The notes: generated by a model not told the origin, from the letters alone. A DNA stretch of 64,000 nucleotides from Site-B1 sp963827785 (GCA_963827785.1 CAWHCT010000043.1:1-64000); one strand, 5' to 3'. Counted from the first letter of the stretch, positions 37,287 to 46,284 are shown. A program made the numbers and translations.

Positions 37287-39011
37287 CTATTTAGGAAAAT
37301 TCATTTTTTTAATAAGATTATTAAATCGATCCATATTTCTCAATTCTTTAAACATAGGTTCCACGTTTACATATACAAGCTCTTTATCTTTCATAGAATA
37401 TGATTTTTCTAGCCAATCGACTGCTTTCATATTTTCACCTATTGCAGCATAAGAAAGTCCTATCATATATGGAGAATCACTATAGTTTGTAATCATTTGA
37501 AAAACTAATTCTTCTGCTGCCTGCTTATTTCCCATTTTTTCAGATTGTAGAATTTTAGCATATAACGCATTCAAATTATAACCTTTTTTCTTTGCTTCTT
37601 CAATTGCTGTTGATATATTATTTTCTAATACTAAAACATTTATGCATTGTCTAAATCCGATAATATGTGGATATCGATCTTTGAATTCCTCGATTATCAT
37701 TTTTACATTGTTATATTGCTCTGCATAATAAAATGCAGCTATCAAATATCCCATTGCTGTTCGTTGAATTGGATCATTCTTCAATGCGCTTTGGCAAAAG
37801 GCAATACTTTCATCCTTTCGTCCTAGAATGGTGTAAAATCTACCTGCATTCCTTAAAACATAAGGATTATTAGGTTCCATTTTTAAAGCCATATCTATCT
37901 TTTCTAAAGCACCGTATAAATCATATTCATTATCTAAAATTTCGGCAACGTTAACCGCCGCTATACCAGATGTGGGATCGAGCTCAAACGCTTTCAATGA
38001 ACCAATTTTAGCTTTCTTAAACATATCATCATCAGAACTAGTAGATTTTCTCCAATAACACATAGACTTGTAGGTCCATGCTAAAGAAAATGAAGGATCT
38101 GCCTGGATAGCCTCGTCAAACCACTTGATAGCCTCATCAGTATCAGATTTACCACTATCATTTTCATAATAGTGTTTTCCTCTAAGAAAATAATTATATG
38201 CTACCGAGTTTTTTGTTTCACTTTTTGAAAATAATTGATCCTTTGACAAGGTTATACTTAATGCATTAACTACAGAAGCACTAATTTCATCCTGAATTTC
38301 AAAAATATCATCCAAATTACGGTTGAATGTCTTACTCCAAAGATGGGACCCATCTGTTGTATTGATTAATTGAGCAGTGATTCTAATCTTATTTCCAGAT
38401 TTGCGCACACTCCCTTCCAATAGATATGCTACATCCAAAGAGTTTCCAATTTTTCTTAAATCTTCGTTTTTTCCTTTATATGCAAAAGATGATGTACGTC
38501 CAATTACTTTTAAACTCGGCAATCTTGTTAACATGTTAATTAGCTCTTCACTTAATCCATCTGCAAAATATTCTTGTTCCATATCACCACTCATATTCAC
38601 AAACGGAAGTACAGCTATAGAATTTTCTATTGTGAAATCATTAGTATTAACTGATTTTATCGAAGAATTGGTCTGCGGTATATAGATGAAGGATACGCCA
38701 GTAGCAATAACAAGCGTAATAATAATTATAATGTTCAAACGTTTATTAGTTGCCGCAGCAATGGATTCTTCTTTTGAAACTATCGCTGTTTTTTTCATTC
38801 CTTCTGGAGTTACTTCATAGACCCAAGAAAAAATAACCCAAATAGGAAACCCTATAACAATAATAAAAGTTAAAGTCTTAAAAACCCAAGTTGGTGCTTC
38901 AAAATTTGGCAAAACAATGGCTATAACCTGCAAAATAACCCAAGCTATTACAATGTAGGCAATCGATGCCTTGATGACATTTCTACGATTAAGTTCTTCG
39001 TAAAACTTCAT
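37287..39011 (-). CDS. Membrane protein with FlgO/TolB-like domain and TPR repeats
   Basis: A 574-residue protein. Three transmembrane helices in the first 110 residues (about 13-34, 43-65 and 92-111) are followed by a domain with SIAVLPFVNMSGDMEQEYFADGLSEEL and the EGSVRKSGNKIRITAQLINTTDG stretch (about 128-240). That region is typical of the FlgO/adenylate-cyclase-associated family. TPR repeats fill the rest (about 275-560). In other bacteria this arrangement accompanies adenylate cyclase or winged-helix output domains, but here no output domain is present. I infer a membrane-linked scaffold or sensor; its partner is unknown. Confidence 0.8.
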   Translation of the reverse strand: MKFYEELNRRNVIKASIAYIVIAWVILQVIAIVLPNFEAPTWVFKTLTFIIVIGFPIWVIFSWVYEVTPEGMKKTAIVSKEESIAAATNKRLNIIIIITLVIATGVSFIYIPQTNSSIKSVNTNDFTIENSIAVLPFVNMSGDMEQEYFADGLSEELINMLTRLPSLKVIGRTSSFAYKGKNEDLRKIGNSLDVAYLLEGSVRKSGNKIRITAQLINTTDGSHLWSKTFNRNLDDIFEIQDEISASVVNALSITLSKDQLFSKSETKNSVAYNYFLRGKHYYENDSGKSDTDEAIKWFDEAIQADPSFSLAWTYKSMCYWRKSTSSDDDMFKKAKIGSLKAFELDPTSGIAAVNVAEILDNEYDLYGALEKIDMALKMEPNNPYVLRNAGRFYTILGRKDESIAFCQSALKNDPIQRTAMGYLIAAFYYAEQYNNVKMIIEEFKDRYPHIIGFRQCINVLVLENNISTAIEEAKKKGYNLNALYAKILQSEKMGNKQAAEELVFQMITNYSDSPYMIGLSYAAIGENMKAVDWLEKSYSMKDKELVYVNVEPMFKELRNMDRFNNLIKKMNFPK

Positions 39012-39248
39012 CTTTAGATTGATTTGTATTAAAGATAAAGTTAAATTATACTTTCAAAAATGATTATTGTCACATTTCTTTTAAACTATTATTGGCTTAA
39101 AACAACAATAAAATCTGAATTAAGATAAATAAAACTAAGTTTTAAATACAAGATTGAGTTATTAAGAATTAGTCTAAATAATGTAAAAATTTATCTCTTT
39201 TGCATATTGTATCTCATTTTTATTATTTTTAAAATAAAAAAAATTGCA

Positions 39249-39959
39249 ATGGGAGTAAACCTAAACGATAAACTCCTCCAGTACAGGAGGAAACATATTA
39301 CAGATTCAGATGTTCTTGGTCAGGTCTATAAGATCCTCGAAAATGATGATAATCATGAGGCTACAATAGAATTAAATCTATCAAAATCACACAATACTAG
39401 GGAAAACAAATTTAATCTTGACCTGCTGGAAACTGAAAAGATCTTTCATTTAGACGATATAAAATCTATTTGCATAACATATAGATTACGTTTTTTAGAA
39501 AGTAGTTTGTTTAAAAGTGAGATTCCACAAGAAGCCGTTTGCAAAATAAAGCAATTGGAAAAAGTCCATAATACATCGCTTAAAGGCTTTAAAATAATGG
39601 CACCAAGTAAGTTGTTTAAGTTGGAAAATTATGACGACCCTCTACTCTTTGCTCCTATTGGTAATGGCTATTACTACCTAATCCACAAATGGGGAAACGA
39701 TTTAAGTAAATGGCGCAAATGGTTGATGTATCCTTTCAGAAATTTGGACACTATAATAGTTAGTGCCATTATAGCAAGTTTCTTGATTGCGTTGAGCTTT
39801 CCGGAGAGTTATTTTCATCCTAAATATAAAACCACGCAATTCATCTTCTTGTTCTTTTTTATGTTTAAGGTAATTGGTTTTTGTTTAATTTTCTTTGGAG
39901 TGAGCAAAGGCAAGAATTTCAACAATGCTATATGGGATAGCAGATATATAAACGCCTGA
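39249..39959 (+). CDS. Hypothetical membrane protein
   Basis: A 236-residue protein that I do not recognise. The N-terminal three-quarters is soluble and mixed alpha/beta, and the C-terminus has two transmembrane helices (about residues 178-197 and 204-224). I chose the ATG at 39249 over 39207 because the upstream stretch is low-complexity AT-rich DNA coding for Ile, Phe and Lys that looks non-coding. The flanking gaps (39012-39206 and 39960-40178) hold nothing I can identify. Confidence 0.65.
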   Translation: MGVNLNDKLLQYRRKHITDSDVLGQVYKILENDDNHEATIELNLSKSHNTRENKFNLDLLETEKIFHLDDIKSICITYRLRFLESSLFKSEIPQEAVCKIKQLEKVHNTSLKGFKIMAPSKLFKLENYDDPLLFAPIGNGYYYLIHKWGNDLSKWRKWLMYPFRNLDTIIVSAIIASFLIALSFPESYFHPKYKTTQFIFLFFFMFKVIGFCLIFFGVSKGKNFNNAIWDSRYINA

Positions 39960-40178
39960 GCATTTACATTCAATGCTGTAAGAACAAATGATTTCTTTTA
40001 ATGCAGAACATAAAAGAAAGGTTACCTACTGTCAATCCCCAAAAATCTAACAAAGCTTATCTTGAATGAAAATTAAGCTATTTTGAATCAATAACAAGGT
40101 TGATAAGCCCCCTCTAAATAAACCTCTTTCTTTTAACAAATAGATAACCTTATATTTTTATTCTTTTATATTATTATT

Positions 40179-40772
40179 TTAATATGATACAACCTTTACA
40201 TCCACTTGAGGGAGTAAAACAGCATCTATTCTATATATTATACCATCAGACAAAACAATCTTTTCCATCACATCTATTGGATAACCATTAGCGTCTTGTA
40301 TCACCAAAGCTTCCTCAGGACCTACAGTAACCTGAATCACTTCATTGTTCATTGCCACAATATTAGTGGTCCCATTTAATTTGTATAGTTCCTCTTCCAA
40401 ATTCAAAGTCGAACTTACGATATGATATCCTGCAATAGATTTTAATTTTAATCCATTCTCTGGTTTGAACAACTGATTTAATACATTGGATGGCATTTGA
40501 GCAAACGCACTGTTGGCGGGAGCAAAGACCGTAAAATCATTGCCAGATTCCAATTTAAAAAATAAATCGGATTCTTTTAAAACCTTTACGAACATTGTAA
40601 AATCCTCTGAAAAGGATAAATATTTCGAAATGGTCATTGATTGTTTTGATTGCACTTCTTTAACAAAAGCGCCATCTTCATTTACGGCTTCTTTATCCTG
40701 TGAAAAAACGTTTAAATTTAAACATAACACAAGACTAAAAAACAGCCATGTAGCATAACATCCCCTTTTCAT
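40179..40772 (-). CDS. Secreted fasciclin-domain protein
   Basis: A 197-residue protein with a signal peptide ending ...NVFS before Gln, and one FAS1 domain (about residues 55-190). It shows the conserved H1 motif NDFTVFAPANSAFAQMP and the H2-like VVSSTLN plus DGIIYRID. FAS1 domains mediate protein-protein or protein-carbohydrate adhesion. In Bacteroidota they occur as small secreted or surface proteins of unknown partner. No T9SS domain is visible. A divergent small gene (DUF2007-like) lies upstream. Confidence 0.9.
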   Translation of the reverse strand: MKRGCYATWLFFSLVLCLNLNVFSQDKEAVNEDGAFVKEVQSKQSMTISKYLSFSEDFTMFVKVLKESDLFFKLESGNDFTVFAPANSAFAQMPSNVLNQLFKPENGLKLKSIAGYHIVSSTLNLEEELYKLNGTTNIVAMNNEVIQVTVGPEEALVIQDANGYPIDVMEKIVLSDGIIYRIDAVLLPQVDVKVVSY

Positions 40773-40866
40773 GACTTTATAATATATTGATTATTAATCC
40801 CTTAATACATCATAAATATAAGGAAAATTTGACAATTTTTTTGTATATTTAAGTTAAAATATTACC

Positions 40867-41111
40867 ATGCTCGAAAGCAACTACATAAAAATTTATACCG
40901 GCAATTTTATTATTGCCCAATTAATTTTTGATAAACTGGATGAAATAGGAATAAATCCAATCCTAAAGAAGATAATCAAACAGGGATTTCCGCAGTTATG
41001 GTAGAGGACTATCAGGCCCTAATTGAGGTCTATGTTCACAAGGACGAAGCTGTCAGAGCAAAACCTGTTGTTGAAGACATTATTTCAAGAACAACAGCCA
41101 TAAAAGATTAA
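40867..41111 (+). pseudogene. DUF2007-like small protein, broken by a one-base deletion
   Basis: The ATG at 40867 opens a frame beginning MLESNYIKIYTGNFIIAQ that hits a stop at about 41004. Adding one base near 40963-40965 restores a family-like protein of about 81 residues that continues NPI-KEDNQTGISAVMVEDY and ends with EVYVHKDEAVRAK. This start and end pattern resembles the putative signal-transducing DUF2007 family of Bacteroidota, a small alpha/beta domain of unknown role. The 375-base interval from 40773 to 41147 contains little else. As with the other lesions in this window, assembly error or decay cannot be told apart from sequence alone. Confidence 0.65.
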
Positions 41112-41147
41112 CCTTAATTCTTTCTTTGATCTTTAATAAGGATCATT

Positions 41148-42764
41148 TCAATCGTACATTTTATCTCTTTGAGCATGAATCTTTGGATCTTCCATGTATT
41201 CTTCAAAGGTCATATATCTGTCTATTACCCCTTTAGGTGTAATTTCTACAACTCGGTTTGCAACAGTTTGAGCAAATTCATGATCGTGAGTACTAAATAG
41301 AACAGTCCCTTTAAAGTTTTTAAGGGAGTTGTTAAAAGCGGTAATACTCTCCAGATCTAAATGGTTTGTTGGTTCGTCCAGCATCAAAACATTAGCTCTT
41401 AGCATCATCATTCTACTTAACATGCATCTTACTTTTTCACCTCCCGAAAGGACACTACATTTTTTTAAAGCCTCTTCACCACTAAAGATCATTTTACCCA
41501 AAAATCCTCTAATGTACACTTCCTCTCTTTCTTCTTCTGTTTTAGCCCATTGACGCAACCAGTCAACCAGAGTTAAATTACTTTTAAAAAATTCACTATT
41601 ATCTAATGGCAAATAAGACTGAGATGTTGTAATTCCCCATGCAAACTTACCTGAAGCGGGGTTCAGTTTCTTGTTCAAGATCTCATAAAATGCTGTGGCG
41701 GCTCTCGAATCCTTTGAGTAAACCACAACCTTGTCTCCTTTATTAAGGTTAAGATCAATATCTTTGAATAAGATTTCACCTTCTAAGGATACAGAAAGAC
41801 CTTCAACATGAAGTATTTGGTCTCCAGCCTCACGTTCACGTTCAAATATGATCGCAGGATATCGTCTGCTTGATGGTTTTATTTCTGACACGTTAAGCTT
41901 CTCAATCATCTTTTTTCTACTCGTTGCCTGCTTTGATTTTGCAACGTTTGCAGAAAACCTTCTGATGAATTCCTCCAATTCCTTTTTCTTCTCTTCGGCC
42001 TTTTTATTCTGCTGAGCCCTTTGTCTGGCTGCCAATTGAGATGATTCATACCAGAATGTATAATTACCAGAGTAATGGTTTATTTTTCCAAAATCAATAT
42101 CAGATATATGTGTACAAACCGAATCTAGAAAATGACGGTCATGAGAAACTACAATAACACAATTCTCATAATTTGCCAAGAAATTCTCTAACCATGAAAT
42201 GGTATCATAATCTATATCATTGGTTGGTTCATCCATAATCAAAACATCCGGATTACCAAACAAGGCCTGAGCCAGTAACACTCTTACTTTCTGCGTTCCA
42301 TCCAAATCCTTCATCAAAGAATAGTGAAGGTTTTCGCTTATACCCAGGTTAGATAATAAGGTAGCTGCATCACTTTCAGCATTCCATCCATGCATCTCCT
42401 CAAACTGAACTTGAAGTTCTCCTATCTTGTTGGCGTTGTCATCTGTATAATCAGCATAAAGAGCATCGATCTCAGTTTTGATCTTGAATAAGGGTTTGTT
42501 CCCCATAATGACAGTCTCTAAAACAGGATGCTCATCATATACATTATGGTCCTGTTCCAAAACTGACATACGTTTTCCAGGTTCCAAATGAACGTGACCT
42601 GATGTAGGATCTTGTTTTCCCGACAGGATCTTTAAAAATGTGGATTTTCCAGCGCCATTCGCTCCAATGATTCCATAGCAATTCCCACTTTGAAATGTGG
42701 TATTGACTTCATCAAAAAGCACTCGCTTACCAAATTGAACTGAAAGATTTGAAACTGATAACAT
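41148..42764 (-). CDS. ABC-F family ATPase (YbiT-like)
   Basis: A 538-residue soluble protein with two ABC domains and no membrane segment. Domain 1 has an intact Walker A (GANGAGKST, about residue 37) and Walker B DVLIMDEPTNDID. Its signature is atypical, DLDGTQKVR in place of LSGGE (about 154). The charged linker follows (about 240-310). Domain 2 has a good LSGGEKVRCMLS and Walker B VLMLDEPTNHLD, but its Walker A position reads VVVYSKDSRAATAF (about 346-358), lacking GxxxxGK[ST]. ABC-F proteins act on the ribosome or in its assembly; YbiT-type roles are poorly known. Confidence 0.9.
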   Translation of the reverse strand: MLSVSNLSVQFGKRVLFDEVNTTFQSGNCYGIIGANGAGKSTFLKILSGKQDPTSGHVHLEPGKRMSVLEQDHNVYDEHPVLETVIMGNKPLFKIKTEIDALYADYTDDNANKIGELQVQFEEMHGWNAESDAATLLSNLGISENLHYSLMKDLDGTQKVRVLLAQALFGNPDVLIMDEPTNDIDYDTISWLENFLANYENCVIVVSHDRHFLDSVCTHISDIDFGKINHYSGNYTFWYESSQLAARQRAQQNKKAEEKKKELEEFIRRFSANVAKSKQATSRKKMIEKLNVSEIKPSSRRYPAIIFEREREAGDQILHVEGLSVSLEGEILFKDIDLNLNKGDKVVVYSKDSRAATAFYEILNKKLNPASGKFAWGITTSQSYLPLDNSEFFKSNLTLVDWLRQWAKTEEEREEVYIRGFLGKMIFSGEEALKKCSVLSGGEKVRCMLSRMMMLRANVLMLDEPTNHLDLESITAFNNSLKNFKGTVLFSTHDHEFAQTVANRVVEITPKGVIDRYMTFEEYMEDPKIHAQRDKMYD

Positions 42765-42875
42765 ACCTCTTTTTAATTTTTTTTTGCGATTGAATTTTAT
42801 TGATAAAACAGGGCTTTGTGAACTTAAAAATCAACGAGTTTTACTCCTTAAAACAAACCTTTTTTAAGTTTGGCG

Positions 42876-42883
42876 CAAAAGTA
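42876..42883 (-). promoter_or_regulatory. Candidate -7 box for the ABC-F gene
   Basis: Read on the minus strand, 42883 to 42876 is TACTTTTG, a TAnnTTTG match, giving a leader of about 100 bases to the ATG at 42764. I see no TTG at the usual distance. Confidence 0.35.
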
Positions 42884-42964
42884 GAAAAATCAATCTGTAA
42901 AGCGAAATTTATTTAAGCTTAATAATTTAACAACGCCTTAACAAGACATTTGACATTCTAGGCA

Positions 42965-42972
42965 TACTTTTG
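42965..42972 (+). promoter_or_regulatory. -7 box TACTTTTG upstream of the thioredoxin-fold lipoprotein gene
   Basis: TACTTTTG matches TAnnTTTG and lies about 40 bases before the ATG at 43013. The nearest TTG (42949-42951) is too close, 13 bases, to be a normal -33 element. Confidence 0.4.
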
Positions 42973-43012
42973 TACTGATCAGCTGTCTTCAACATTAAAG
43001 GCTGATAGGTTT

Positions 43013-44428
43013 ATGCGAATTATTATATCCCTATTAATACTTCTTCTAATCTTTAGTTGTAAAAATGAAACTACTGAGGAAAATGATTATTCCTATATCG
43101 GTGGAGAGATCATTAATCCTAATACGGATTATGTTGTCATTTATAATTTTGAAGGGACTTTAGACACTGTTAAGTTAGATAGCGAGAATAGATTCCTTTA
43201 TAAAATCAATAATCTGGAACCCGGTTTATATTTCTTTAAACACGATCCAGAGAACCAAGTTGTAGTTTTGGAACCAAGGGATAGTTTAATGTTTAGACTT
43301 AACACCATTGATTTTGATGAATCTTTAGTATTTACAGGTGAAGGGTCTAAGAAAAATAACTATCTGATTGACCTGTTTCTGGAAAACGAACGAAATAATT
43401 CCAAGATTTTAGACTATTGTGAATTGTCTCCTGTTGTATTTGAACAAAAAACTGATTCCATCAGAAACAGCCAATTACAAAGACTGGAAGAAATATCAGA
43501 AAGACTTAACACCTCTGAACTTTTTAAAGAAATTGCTGAAGCAAAAATTAATTTTAACTATTACGCAAATAAGGAAATCTATCCGTTTGCTTATTACGGT
43601 GAAAAAGAGATCAAGAATTTAAAAACCCTTCCTGAAGATTTCTATAATTTCCGGAAAGACATAGATTATAATAATTATAACCTTAGATCTTTCTTTCAAT
43701 ACTATCGATTCCTGGAAACTCATTTCAACAATATGGCTCTAAACCAATATTTTGAGCATACGAACGATAGTGTTTTTAACAGAAATTCTTTGCATTATAA
43801 TTTAGATAAATTATCCCTCATAGATAGTCTAATTCAGAATGATACCATTAAAAATGATCTGTTAAAATATACTGCAGCTCCTTTTATATATAATAGTAAA
43901 AGCAATTATGATACAAAATCACTTTTAAGTGATTACATGACCAGATGCACAAGCGAAAAGGACAAAATAATGATGCAACAACTGGCTATGTCAGTGATGC
44001 AGCTTGAACCTGGCACTAAACTTCCAAAAGTTGCTGTTATTAATTCAAATAACAAACCTGTTGAATTAGCATCTATGCTAAAAAAGCCAACAGTGATCTA
44101 TTTTTGGTCATATGATATTAAATCACATTTTAGGGATAGTCATAGAAAAATAAATGAACTAAAAATTAAATACCCGGAAATGAATTTTATTGCTATCAAC
44201 ATTAATAACGATAAACAGGATATGTGGAAAAGATCTTTAAAGCAATATAATTTCCCTGTAAATAACGAGTTTCAATTTATAGATCCACCAAAAGCAAGAA
44301 AGGATTTGGTTATCAATTCTATCAATAAGGTGATGATATTAGATAGCAATGCGATTATTGCAGATCCTAATGCTAATATGTTCAGTACACACTTTGAAGA
44401 ACTCTTATTAGGATTACTGAATAAATAA
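43013..44428 (+). CDS. TlpA-like lipoprotein without a CxxC motif
   Basis: A 471-residue lipoprotein (lipobox FSC, Cys at about residue 16) with a DUF4369-like beta-rich N-terminal domain, a helical middle, and a C-terminal thioredoxin-like domain (about 330-471, LEPGTKLPKVAVINSNNKPVEL then PTVIYFWSYDIKSHFRDS). At the position of the redox WCxxC this protein reads WSYDIKSH, with no cysteine. A cis-Pro-like loop is also not clear. I infer a non-redox, perhaps binding, role in the envelope. Compare the intact TlpA at the left edge of the window. Confidence 0.8.
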   Translation: MRIIISLLILLLIFSCKNETTEENDYSYIGGEIINPNTDYVVIYNFEGTLDTVKLDSENRFLYKINNLEPGLYFFKHDPENQVVVLEPRDSLMFRLNTIDFDESLVFTGEGSKKNNYLIDLFLENERNNSKILDYCELSPVVFEQKTDSIRNSQLQRLEEISERLNTSELFKEIAEAKINFNYYANKEIYPFAYYGEKEIKNLKTLPEDFYNFRKDIDYNNYNLRSFFQYYRFLETHFNNMALNQYFEHTNDSVFNRNSLHYNLDKLSLIDSLIQNDTIKNDLLKYTAAPFIYNSKSNYDTKSLLSDYMTRCTSEKDKIMMQQLAMSVMQLEPGTKLPKVAVINSNNKPVELASMLKKPTVIYFWSYDIKSHFRDSHRKINELKIKYPEMNFIAININNDKQDMWKRSLKQYNFPVNNEFQFIDPPKARKDLVINSINKVMILDSNAIIADPNANMFSTHFEELLLGLLNK

Positions 44429-44455
44429 AAAAAACCGCTTCATGCGGTTTTTTTA
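44429..44455. terminator. Bidirectional terminator between lipoprotein gene and transaldolase gene
   Basis: AAAACCGC and GCGGTTTT form an 8-bp stem with a TTCAT loop, with A-rich sequence on one side and a T-run on the other, so it can stop transcription from both converging genes. Confidence 0.85.
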
Positions 44456-44471
44456 TATTAAGAAATTTAAC

Positions 44472-45128
44472 TTATTTGTTTCCTTTTTTATAATCTTCTA
44501 AAAATTTTGCTAAACCATTATCTGTCAAAGGGTGTTTTAAAAGGCCTTCAATAGAACTTAGTGGTCCCGTCATAACATCTGCTCCCAATTTGGCACAATC
44601 TACAATATGCATAGTATGACGAATAGATGCTGCCAAAATTTTTGTGTCAAAGTCATAGTTATCATAAATATGTCTTATTTCAGCAATTAAATTCAAACCA
44701 TCTGTAGAAACATCATCCAATCTACCAATAAACGGAGACACATAAGTTGCACCTGCCTTCGCTGCTAACAAGGCTTGCCCAGGAGAAAATACAAGTGTTA
44801 CATTCGTTTTTATTCCTCTTTCAGAAAAATATTTGCAAGCTTTGATGCCTTCTTTTATCATAGGCAATTTAATGACTATTTGATCATGAAGCTCCGCCAA
44901 CTCCTCCCCTTCTTTTATCATCCCATCAAAGTCTGTAGCGATGACCTCAGCACTTACATCACCATCAACAATATTGCAAATATCTACATAATGCTTTAAA
45001 ATGTTGTTCTTACCTGTAATGCCTTCTTTGGCCATTAATGAAGGATTGGTTGTAACTCCATCAAGAATCCCCATATCCTGAGCCTCTTTTATATCATTTA
45101 AATTGGCAGTATCAATAAAAAATTTCAT
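44472..45128 (-). CDS. fsa: Transaldolase / fructose-6-phosphate aldolase family protein
   Basis: A 218-residue TIM-barrel aldolase, short (TalC/FSA) type. It begins MKFFIDTANLNDIKEAQDMG and has GVTTNPSLMAKEG, the Schiff-base lysine in VIKLPMIKEG (about residues 85-94), then VTLVFSPGQALLAAKAGATYVSPFIGRLDD. Family members act as transaldolase in the pentose phosphate pathway or as fructose-6-phosphate aldolase. In Bacteroidota the transaldolase role is usual, but sequence does not settle it. Confidence 0.9.
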   Translation of the reverse strand: MKFFIDTANLNDIKEAQDMGILDGVTTNPSLMAKEGITGKNNILKHYVDICNIVDGDVSAEVIATDFDGMIKEGEELAELHDQIVIKLPMIKEGIKACKYFSERGIKTNVTLVFSPGQALLAAKAGATYVSPFIGRLDDVSTDGLNLIAEIRHIYDNYDFDTKILAASIRHTMHIVDCAKLGADVMTGPLSSIEGLLKHPLTDNGLAKFLEDYKKGNK

Positions 45129-45229
45129 ATTAACTTAATTTGATTTAATAAAATAACCTGATGCGAAATTACAACATTATATAAATTTTTCGGTCAAAAC
45201 ATATTAACAACATAAGGAGCACTCATTTC

Positions 45230-46033
45230 TTATAACTTGTAATGATTTATAAGTAACTTTTCATATACTTTGTCCGGTAAAATGCGCTTTAATACAATAG
45301 AGAATTTTTGCATAAAAGCACCAACTTTGTAATGTATTCTCGGGTTTTTGTTCTCAATAATACTGTGAACAACTTTTGCAACTCCAATTGGGTTAGCACT
45401 TTTATTGACATCTTCGTCAATTGCCTTTAAAACTTGGCCATATTTTTCACTGTAAGGAGAGTCTGATATCACAGGAGCATGAAAACGTCCTGCGGCAATA
45501 TTAGTGGCAAAATCTCCGGGTGCCACATTGGTCATCTTAATATTAAAATCCTTAAGTTCCATTCTGAAGGTTTCTGTGACTATCTCCAAAGCTGCTTTAC
45601 TGGAACTGTAAATTCCTCTGTATGGCAATCCCATATAGCCTGCAATAGATGTAATGTTGATAATTAACCCGGAATTCTGCTCGCGCATTGCTGGCAAAAC
45701 TGCTTTAATGACATTAATTGGTCCAAAAAAATTAGTTTCAAAATTTCGTTTAATTTCCAGTTCCGGTGTTTCCTCAACTGGTCCTGTTATTCCAGCTCCG
45801 GCATTATTTATTAAGACATCTATTCTACCTTCAAGCTTTAAAACAGTTTTTACACATGCATCTATTGTGTCTTTTTTTGTAACGTCTAAAGCAAGAATTG
45901 GAAAACTATTGCCTGAATATTTTTCAGGTTTTCGGCTTGTACCATAAACCTTGTATTGTTTATCATTCAGATAATCTCCTATTGATTTCCCAATTCCAGA
46001 AGATCCTCCGGTGATTAAAACAACTTTAGACAT
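45230..46033 (-). CDS. Short-chain dehydrogenase/reductase
   Basis: A 267-residue NAD(P)-dependent classical SDR. It shows the cofactor loop TGGSSGIGKSIG (about residues 8-19), NNAGAGITG (about 86), and the catalytic Ser-Tyr-Lys as ITSIAGYMGLPYRGIYSSSKAA. Substrate is unknown. The enzyme is cytoplasmic. Upstream, on the same strand, lies the SRP RNA gene; a TAnnTTTG-like box (TATTTTTG, 46068 to 46061 on the minus strand) could be its own promoter. Confidence 0.9.
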   Translation of the reverse strand: MSKVVLITGGSSGIGKSIGDYLNDKQYKVYGTSRKPEKYSGNSFPILALDVTKKDTIDACVKTVLKLEGRIDVLINNAGAGITGPVEETPELEIKRNFETNFFGPINVIKAVLPAMREQNSGLIINITSIAGYMGLPYRGIYSSSKAALEIVTETFRMELKDFNIKMTNVAPGDFATNIAAGRFHAPVISDSPYSEKYGQVLKAIDEDVNKSANPIGVAKVVHSIIENKNPRIHYKVGAFMQKFSIVLKRILPDKVYEKLLINHYKL

Positions 46034-46100
46034 AAATTAAATTGACTAGGATTAAAAGCTCAAAAATACAATAATTAAAGGAAAATTTATTGTACAAAAA

Positions 46101-46198
46101 ATGGCAAGCTACCTACATCACACCGCTACGACCATTTACCTTTGCTGCGTTCCCGCCCTGGAGGATTCAACAGGAGCTGGTTGTGTAGGACTTGCCGG
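46101..46198 (-). ncRNA. ffs: Signal recognition particle RNA, small bacterial type
   Basis: On the minus strand this is a self-complementary RNA of about 95-98 nt. Its 5' arm GGCAAG...CCTACA pairs with the 3' arm TGTAGG...CTTGCC, and the apical part contains the SRP domain IV core GGGCGGGAACGCAGCAAAGG with GGAA-type tetraloop flanks bound by Ffh. It is preceded by a perfect promoter and ends in ATTTTTTG, a possible terminator U-run. The RNA works with Ffh in co-translational targeting of membrane proteins. Exact ends are estimated from the pairing. Confidence 0.85.
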
Positions 46199-46200
46199 TG

Positions 46201-46230
46201 CAAAGATACAACCTTTTAATTTTTTCACAA
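46201..46230 (-). promoter_or_regulatory. SRP RNA promoter
   Basis: On the minus strand TTG (46230-46228), a 19-base spacer, then TATCTTTG (46208-46201). The predicted start falls at about 46196, the base where the RNA's terminal stem begins. Confidence 0.7.
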
Positions 46231-46284
46231 TGATTTTTTAAACTGAATTTTAATAAATATCTTGCTTAAAATTTCAAATACATA

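Noticed and set aside
46101..46198. tRNA gene
   Set aside because: There is no cloverleaf or TTC-type arm; the pairing and core motif fit SRP RNA.
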